This document shows, piece after piece, positions 59,043-64,000 of a DNA stretch of 64,000 nt. Position numbers and translations under genes: made by a program. Location of the stretch: the NCBI RefSeq assembly GCF_000741535.1, contig NZ_JGYQ01000015.1, positions 186,001 through 250,000 on the forward strand, in the 5' to 3' direction. A model generated the notes under the pieces. That model saw only the letters and a program-made list of their open reading frames with translations. It ran no database searches and had not been told where the DNA came from. Origin of the DNA: Bifidobacterium boum (GTDB taxonomy: Bacteria > Actinomycetota > Actinomycetes > Actinomycetales > Bifidobacteriaceae). Every line of letters starts with the position of its first letter. Position 1 is the first letter of the stretch.

Positions 59043-59298
59043 ACCCTCCATTATCTCATGGCCGATGGAGCAAACGCCCCGTACAACACGGCAGGGTGTG
59101 ATGTTGAAATGTCGCAAAGAAAAGCGAATTTCCGCGTTTCGTGAACACTCGGATAGGGGGTGCTTTTGTAGAATATCCAGTATTGCGTCGTAGGCATTCG
59201 CCCGGCGCCCATAACCGCGCAGCCTTGCCGTGCCGGCCTTGTCATCACAGACAGCGGCACGAGGGCTGACTACTCCGCGGCTGACTGAGGAGACCATC

Positions 59299-62265
59299 AT
59301 GGTTGATCACCAGCTCGATCAATCCGTATCCCATACCCCCCAGGCGCAGCTGTCCTCAGATGTCGACCCGTCGCTCGCCGACGCGTCGGATGTCGCCAAG
59401 GCCCTGCACGTCGATCCCGCAGTCGGATTGAGCACGCAGGAAGCCCGCCGTCGCAAGGAACAGTTCGGCCCCAACCAGCTGGCCAGTGCACCGCCCATAC
59501 CCAAATGGAAGAAATTCCTCGCCCAATTCCGCGACCCGCTGGTGTACCTGCTGCTTGTCGCAACAGCCATATCCCTGGTCGCATGGTTCATCGAACGGGC
59601 GAACGCGCAGCCCGGCTCATCCACAGAAGCCCTGCCATTCGACGCCATCGTCATCGTGATGATCCTCATCGTCAACGCGGTGCTCGGCTACATCCAGGAA
59701 GCACGAGCGGAACAGGCGGTGGCGGCGCTCGCCAGTATGACCGCCCCACAGACTTCCGTGTTGCGTGATGGCAAAGTCATGCGTATCGACACATCGGACG
59801 TCGTACCAGGCGATATTCTCGTACTTGGCGAAGGTGATTCCGTATCCGCTGACGGCCGATTGATCGCCGCCGCCTCCCTGCGAATCGCGGAGGCAAGCCT
59901 GACCGGCGAATCCGTGCCGGTCGCCAAGAAGCCCGACATGCTGGACAGCGCCAAAGCGCTCGGCGACCGCACCAACATGGTATTCAACGGCACGTCCGTC
60001 ACTCAAGGCACCGGGCGTGCGATCGTCACCGGCACCGGCATGGACACGCAGGTTGGCAAAATCGCGGACATGCTGTCGCAAACCGACGACGAGCAAACCC
60101 CACTGCAAAAGGAAATGGCGCACGTTTCCAAGGTGCTGGGTATCGCCGTGTGCATCATCGCTGTCGTGGTTCTGGCGGCGCTCGCATTCATGGAAGGTTT
60201 CCACGGCATCGATGACATCATCGAATCCCTGCTGCTTGCCGTGTCGCTTGCGGTGGCGGCTGTTCCCGAAGGCCTTGCCGCGATTCTCACCGTGGTGCTG
60301 GCGCTCGGCGTGCAACGCATGGCCAAGCATCATGCGATTGTCAAGAAGCTGTCGTCCGTCGAAACGCTCGGTTCCGCTTCAGTGATCTGCTCCGACAAGA
60401 CCGGCACGCTCACCCGCAACGAGATGACTGTCGAACGGGTGGTCACACCGAGCGGCGAAGTGCAATTGACCGGCACCGGGTATGCTCCCGAAGGTCGGAT
60501 GATCGCCGTCGGTGCTGCGGACGGTGACTTGGAGGTGCCAGCAGATATCCGTGCGGAAGTCTATGCCACGTTGGGTGCCGGCGCCTTGGCGAATGACGGT
60601 GAACTACGTGAAGGCGACAAGCCCGGCACGTGGGATATCGTGGGCGATCCGACCGAAGTGTCGCTGATTGTCGCGGCACGCAAGACCAAGACCGACCGCC
60701 GGTTCGAGAACTTCCAGAGGGTCGGCGAAGTACCGTTCACGTCGGAGCGCAAACGCATGTCGATTGTCGCCAAGGACAACGCGGATTCCGGTAAGCTCAC
60801 GGTATTCGCCAAAGGCGCCCCTGACGTACTGCTTGGCTACTGCACCCGCATCGCCGTGGGTGGTGCGGTACGCCCGATCACCGAAGGTGACCGGCAGGAA
60901 ATCCTGCACCAGGTCGAACGACTGTCGAACGAGGCCTACCGCACGCTCGGCGAAGCTTACCGCCCGCTCGACACGGCGTCCATCGCCGAAGTGCCGGGCA
61001 TGGTTTCCAACGCCGCCGGTGAGGTGATGGATATCGCCGACCAGAGCGATGCGCTGGAACGCGACATGATTTGGACCGGCATGGTCGGCATCATCGACCC
61101 GCCGCGCACCGAAGTGCGTGACAGCGTTGCTGAAGCGCATCGCGCCGGCATCCGTACGGTTATGATCACCGGCGACCACCCGCTGACCGCCGCGCGCATC
61201 GCCAGCGATCTCGGCATCATCGAGCAGGGCGGCAAGGCCCTGACCGGCGACCAGCTGGATGCCATGAGTCAGCAGGAGTTCGACAAGGCGACCTCCGAAG
61301 TGTCCGTATACGCTCGCGTCGCCCCCGAACACAAGCTCAAGATCGTCGATTCCTTGCAGCGGCAGGGCAATATCGTGGCGATGACCGGTGACGGTGTCAA
61401 TGACGCCCCAGCCGTCAAAACCGCGGATATCGGTGTGGCAATGGGCATCACCGGCACCGAGGTGACCAAGGAATCCGCCAAGATGATCCTGGCGGACGAC
61501 AACTTCTCCACCATCGTGGCCGCCGTACGCGAAGGCCGCGGCATCTTCGACAACATCCGCAAATTCCTGCGGTACCTGCTCAGCTCGAATGTCGGCGAAG
61601 TGTTCACCGTGTTCTTCGGCGTGGTACTCGCCGGCTTCCTTGGCATCACCCAGCCGGGGGCCGCCGGCGTCACCGTGCCGCTGCTGGCGACGCAATTGCT
61701 GTGGATCAACCTGCTGACGGATGCCGCGCCGGCGCTCGCCATGGGCGTCGACCCGCAGACCGAAGACGTGATGAACCGCAAGCCGCGCAAGCTCACCGAC
61801 CGGGTGATCGACCGCTCCATGTGGGGTGACATCGTATTCATCGGCGTCATCATGGCTGCGGTCACGCTGATCGGCATGGATATGCACTTGTCCGGCGGCC
61901 TGTTCACCGACCGTTCCGTCAACGCCATCGGCCATGACGCACAGATGGTGGAAGCACGCACCATGGGCTTCACCATCCTTGTGTTCGCCCAGCTGTTCAA
62001 CGCGCTCGCCTCACGTTCGGCACGCCAATCCGCGTTCGTCGGCCTGTTCTCCAACGGCTGGCTGTGGGGTGCGATTGCGCTGTCTGTCGTGTTGCAGCTT
62101 GCGGTGATCTACCTGCCGTTCCTCAACACGGCGTTCGGTACCACCCCGCTCAGCGGCGGCGCCTGGCTGGAATGCATCGGTCTGGCCGCCATCGTGCTGG
62201 TCGCCTCCGAACTGCGCAAACTGGTGCTCCGCACGGTGGAACGCGGCAAGAAATCCGTGAAATAA
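59299..62265 (+). CDS. P2-type cation-transporting ATPase (Ca2+/Mn2+-like)
   Basis: A 988-residue P-type pump. Actuator TGES has T202-E204, the phosphorylated Asp is D366 in SDKTGTLTRNEM, and the hinge GDGVNDAP is at 697-704. TM4 has VPEGL and TM6 has NLLTDAAPALAMG, as in P2A/PMR1-type calcium or manganese pumps. Ten transmembrane helices are expected. The N-terminal 65 residues match the cation-ATPase N domain. GAGGAGA precedes ATG 59299. Ion specificity cannot be fixed from sequence. Confidence 0.92.
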   Translation: MVDHQLDQSVSHTPQAQLSSDVDPSLADASDVAKALHVDPAVGLSTQEARRRKEQFGPNQLASAPPIPKWKKFLAQFRDPLVYLLLVATAISLVAWFIERANAQPGSSTEALPFDAIVIVMILIVNAVLGYIQEARAEQAVAALASMTAPQTSVLRDGKVMRIDTSDVVPGDILVLGEGDSVSADGRLIAAASLRIAEASLTGESVPVAKKPDMLDSAKALGDRTNMVFNGTSVTQGTGRAIVTGTGMDTQVGKIADMLSQTDDEQTPLQKEMAHVSKVLGIAVCIIAVVVLAALAFMEGFHGIDDIIESLLLAVSLAVAAVPEGLAAILTVVLALGVQRMAKHHAIVKKLSSVETLGSASVICSDKTGTLTRNEMTVERVVTPSGEVQLTGTGYAPEGRMIAVGAADGDLEVPADIRAEVYATLGAGALANDGELREGDKPGTWDIVGDPTEVSLIVAARKTKTDRRFENFQRVGEVPFTSERKRMSIVAKDNADSGKLTVFAKGAPDVLLGYCTRIAVGGAVRPITEGDRQEILHQVERLSNEAYRTLGEAYRPLDTASIAEVPGMVSNAAGEVMDIADQSDALERDMIWTGMVGIIDPPRTEVRDSVAEAHRAGIRTVMITGDHPLTAARIASDLGIIEQGGKALTGDQLDAMSQQEFDKATSEVSVYARVAPEHKLKIVDSLQRQGNIVAMTGDGVNDAPAVKTADIGVAMGITGTEVTKESAKMILADDNFSTIVAAVREGRGIFDNIRKFLRYLLSSNVGEVFTVFFGVVLAGFLGITQPGAAGVTVPLLATQLLWINLLTDAAPALAMGVDPQTEDVMNRKPRKLTDRVIDRSMWGDIVFIGVIMAAVTLIGMDMHLSGGLFTDRSVNAIGHDAQMVEARTMGFTILVFAQLFNALASRSARQSAFVGLFSNGWLWGAIALSVVLQLAVIYLPFLNTAFGTTPLSGGAWLECIGLAAIVLVASELRKLVLRTVERGKKSVK

Positions 62266-62327
62266 CGCCGGATTTGGCTGCCGGGAGCGGCATCACGTCA
62301 ACTCCCGCAGCCGGACCGCGCCGCTAA

Positions 62328-62381
62328 GCAAGGACGCCTTGTGACGGTCAAGCAATCAGATCCGTCATGCGGCGTCCTTGC
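62328..62381. other. Cruciform-like hairpin after the ATPase gene
   Basis: GCAAGGACGCC (62328-62338) pairs with GGCGTCCTTGC (62371-62381), with TGACGG/CCGTCA (62342-62347 and 62362-62367) inside. The probable transcription-end structure of the ATPase gene; no U-tract. Confidence 0.6.
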
Positions 62382-62548
62382 CGTATTCGGATGCGGAATG
62401 CGCAGTATTCTGCGGTTGCGGCGGCATATGGTGAAACGATGGTGACAACAATACGTACGTGCGTGAGGCTGTCAGACGGTGAACGATAATGGCTTGTGCA
62501 TATTCGTGCATGAGCACGGCAAGTACGGCTGGAAACGTGAATGAAGGC

Positions 62549-63724
62549 ATGATGACAGACGACGGACAGACGCAAGCGCAGCCCGCTTTCCCACAGCAGG
62601 ACGCGTTCGACAACCAGCAGAATAGCTGGGATGATCCGCTCAACCCGTGGGGCACCCTGTATGGCCGTGCTCAAGCATCTCCACAGCCGGATGACGACGT
62701 GATTGCTGAACGCCGGGAACATGAACACACGTCCCTGTCGCCCCAAGCCTCAGCGGCGTATGCGGCAGGCAAAGCGCCGGTACCTTCGCCGCAGCAGAGT
62801 GAGCGTAACGGATCGGCAGCCGCAGGTCGGAGGCTTGCCGCAGACAAGACGCCGTCCAACGAATCGTTGACAGACGCCCACTCCAGCCGGGAATCTGACC
62901 ATACCGCCGAGACAACTTCCGCAGACCAGCCGACGGTCGAGCATCCCCATGAACGCGAGTTCCACGCCGGTGAGAACCGTGACCCGCATGCTCTTGCGAC
63001 GCCGCGGCCCAAACGTGAGCGCAAGCCCATCCCCACCGCCCTCTGGATTGCGGGAGGTGCAGCATGCAGCGCCATCATCGCGCTCGCATGTTCGGCATGC
63101 GCAACGGTCCGTGCAGTCGCCCCAGGCAAGCTATCCCAGCTCGCTGCGGTTCCCGTCTCGGCGCTGACCGCCGTGGCGTGCGTGTTCGCCGTACTGGCCA
63201 TCATTCTGGTGATTGCGGCTCGTGTTGCGGATTCCAAACGTCGCAAACGCGGGTATATCGGCACTACTGCCATCGTGCTCACCGCCTTGGCTGGCATGTT
63301 GATCGCCAGTGCGCTGGTGGTCGGCAACTTCTTCCCCGACGGCATCATAAAAGCGTCAGGACGTGATAACGCCCCGGTCAACAGCGTGGCACGCATGGAA
63401 ACCGATATCGAGGCGGCAACCCAACGATGCACGGATGGCTGGCAGGTTATGGACGTCAGCGGATATCCAGGCATGAGCACGGTGGCGGTATGCAAAACCA
63501 CGCGGATGGCGTTCGTCACCTTCGACAACGCGTCGGCCGCCTCCATGTACCACAGCGCGATTACGTCGAAAATCTCATCCACACTGGACAGCTACTCCAC
63601 CGACTCGCGTGCCCAAGGCGACTGGTGCATCCTCAGCGGCGAACGCTGGATCGCCTTCGGCCAGAAATCCGACATCGAAGCCCTGCACGAGCAGTGGGGC
63701 GGCACCATCAGCACCGTGCAGTGA
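62549..63724 (+). CDS. Unknown actinobacterial three-TM membrane protein
   Basis: 391 residues, not recognised. The N-terminal about 160 residues are disordered, rich in Gln, Ser, Ala and Asp. Three hydrophobic segments follow (ALWIAGGAACSAIIALACSA; VPVSALTAVACVFAVLAIIL; TAIVLTALAGMLIASALVV). The C-terminal about 100 residues form a small soluble domain, likely extracytoplasmic, with a Cys pair (RCTDGW ... AVCKT) and a third Cys in WCILSG. ATG 62549 or the adjacent ATG 62552, with GAAGG just upstream. Domain layout resembles DUF4190/stress-type envelope proteins, but I cannot name it. Confidence 0.6.
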   Translation: MMTDDGQTQAQPAFPQQDAFDNQQNSWDDPLNPWGTLYGRAQASPQPDDDVIAERREHEHTSLSPQASAAYAAGKAPVPSPQQSERNGSAAAGRRLAADKTPSNESLTDAHSSRESDHTAETTSADQPTVEHPHEREFHAGENRDPHALATPRPKRERKPIPTALWIAGGAACSAIIALACSACATVRAVAPGKLSQLAAVPVSALTAVACVFAVLAIILVIAARVADSKRRKRGYIGTTAIVLTALAGMLIASALVVGNFFPDGIIKASGRDNAPVNSVARMETDIEAATQRCTDGWQVMDVSGYPGMSTVAVCKTTRMAFVTFDNASAASMYHSAITSKISSTLDSYSTDSRAQGDWCILSGERWIAFGQKSDIEALHEQWGGTISTVQ

Positions 63725-63791
63725 CTGCGGTTTCGGCATGATGACGCCACCATCGGACAGTTGAGAACAATCCGCGGGTATATTGGGCGGT

Positions 63792-64000
63792 ATGAGTGAA
63801 TCTTCGCAGCTGGTGGGTCGTGAATCGAGCGTGGTGCCGGGGCGGTTCGGCGAACCGATGCAGGTGCATGAAGCCCAATGGTCGCGCGGAGGCGGCAACG
63901 CGCAACCCAATCGCCCGATGCTGCTGTGCCTGCACGGCTGGGGGTCGAATGAGCAGGATCTGGCGGACATGATGCGCTATGTGGCGCCCTACAACGATTT
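63792..64000 (+). CDS. Carboxylesterase/phospholipase-like alpha/beta hydrolase, cut by window end
   Basis: Seventy codons are visible. LCLHGWGSNEQD (46-57), with the oxyanion-hole HGW/G and following Asp, is typical of the carboxylesterase/phospholipase (YpfH-like) group. GGGCGG precedes the ATG. The catalytic Ser lies beyond the window. Confidence 0.75.
   Translation, partial: MSESSQLVGRESSVVPGRFGEPMQVHEAQWSRGGGNAQPNRPMLLCLHGWGSNEQDLADMMRYVAPYND

Overview
The window is about 60% GC and comes from an actinobacterium, almost certainly a Bifidobacterium (genus-level call). It spans the replication origin. Gene order matches the actinobacterial origin block: gyrA-gyrB-DciA-recF-dnaN-[oriC]-dnaA | rpmH-rnpA-yidD-yidC-khpB-rsmG-parA-parB | trxB-pseudokinase-murJ-DUF6049-nudix | cca. 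Other genus or phylum markers are a DUF3566 gene beside gyrA, a 6C-type RNA, the rpfB-rsmA-ispE gene order, PEP carboxylase as the apparent anaplerotic enzyme, and a lone sugar-ABC ATPase. No rRNA operon, prophage, insertion sequence or CRISPR array was seen.

Layout. 1-9.9 kb: dcd (cut by the window edge), a ThrE-type exporter, ppc, an AhpC plus domain-permuted AhpF-like peroxidase pair, and a beta-carbonic anhydrase. 10-18 kb: a CorC/HlyC-type CBS protein, a YgjP-like metallopeptidase, a SRAP/YedK DNA-protein crosslinking protein, single tRNA-Ile and tRNA-Ala genes, mscL, NADP-glutamate dehydrogenase, a VanZ/RDD membrane protein and an alpha/beta hydrolase. 18.3-29.7 kb: the minus-strand DUF3566-to-dnaA replication block, with oriC DnaA boxes between dnaN and dnaA. 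30-36.6 kb: the plus-strand rpmH-to-parB block with parS sites and a further DnaA-box cluster. 36.7-44.7 kb: the minus-strand trxB / pseudokinase / murJ / DUF6049 / nudix run. 44.8-51 kb: CCA-adding enzyme, a LytR_C protein, ispE, rsmA, an RpfB-like G5 protein, a 6C-like RNA and tRNA-Thr. 51.4-64 kb: DsbA-like and Ser/Thr kinase genes, a stand-alone MsmK/UgpC ATPase, a DUF4032 protein, rlmB, a P2-type cation ATPase, an unknown membrane protein and a truncated esterase.

How the genes work together. DnaA, DnaN, RecF, DciA and gyrase serve replication at this origin. ParA, ParB and the parS sites segregate it. YidC/YidD, RnpA/L34, RsmG and KhpB serve translation and membrane-protein insertion. 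MurJ, the pseudokinase, DUF6049, the RpfB-like protein and the Ser/Thr kinase belong to envelope growth. AhpC, the AhpF-like reductase and TrxB form the thiol/peroxide defence of a microbe with little other oxygen protection in view.

The most notable observations are: the AhpF-like enzyme with its two-cysteine module moved to the C-terminus; parS sites embedded in parB that encode repeated VSRET/VSHET peptides; DnaA-box clusters at three neighbouring intergenic regions; a mycobacterial-type MurJ-pseudokinase split into two overlapping genes; the 6C-like RNA; a 54-bp perfect palindrome at a convergent junction; and several intergenic signals with no gene attached.
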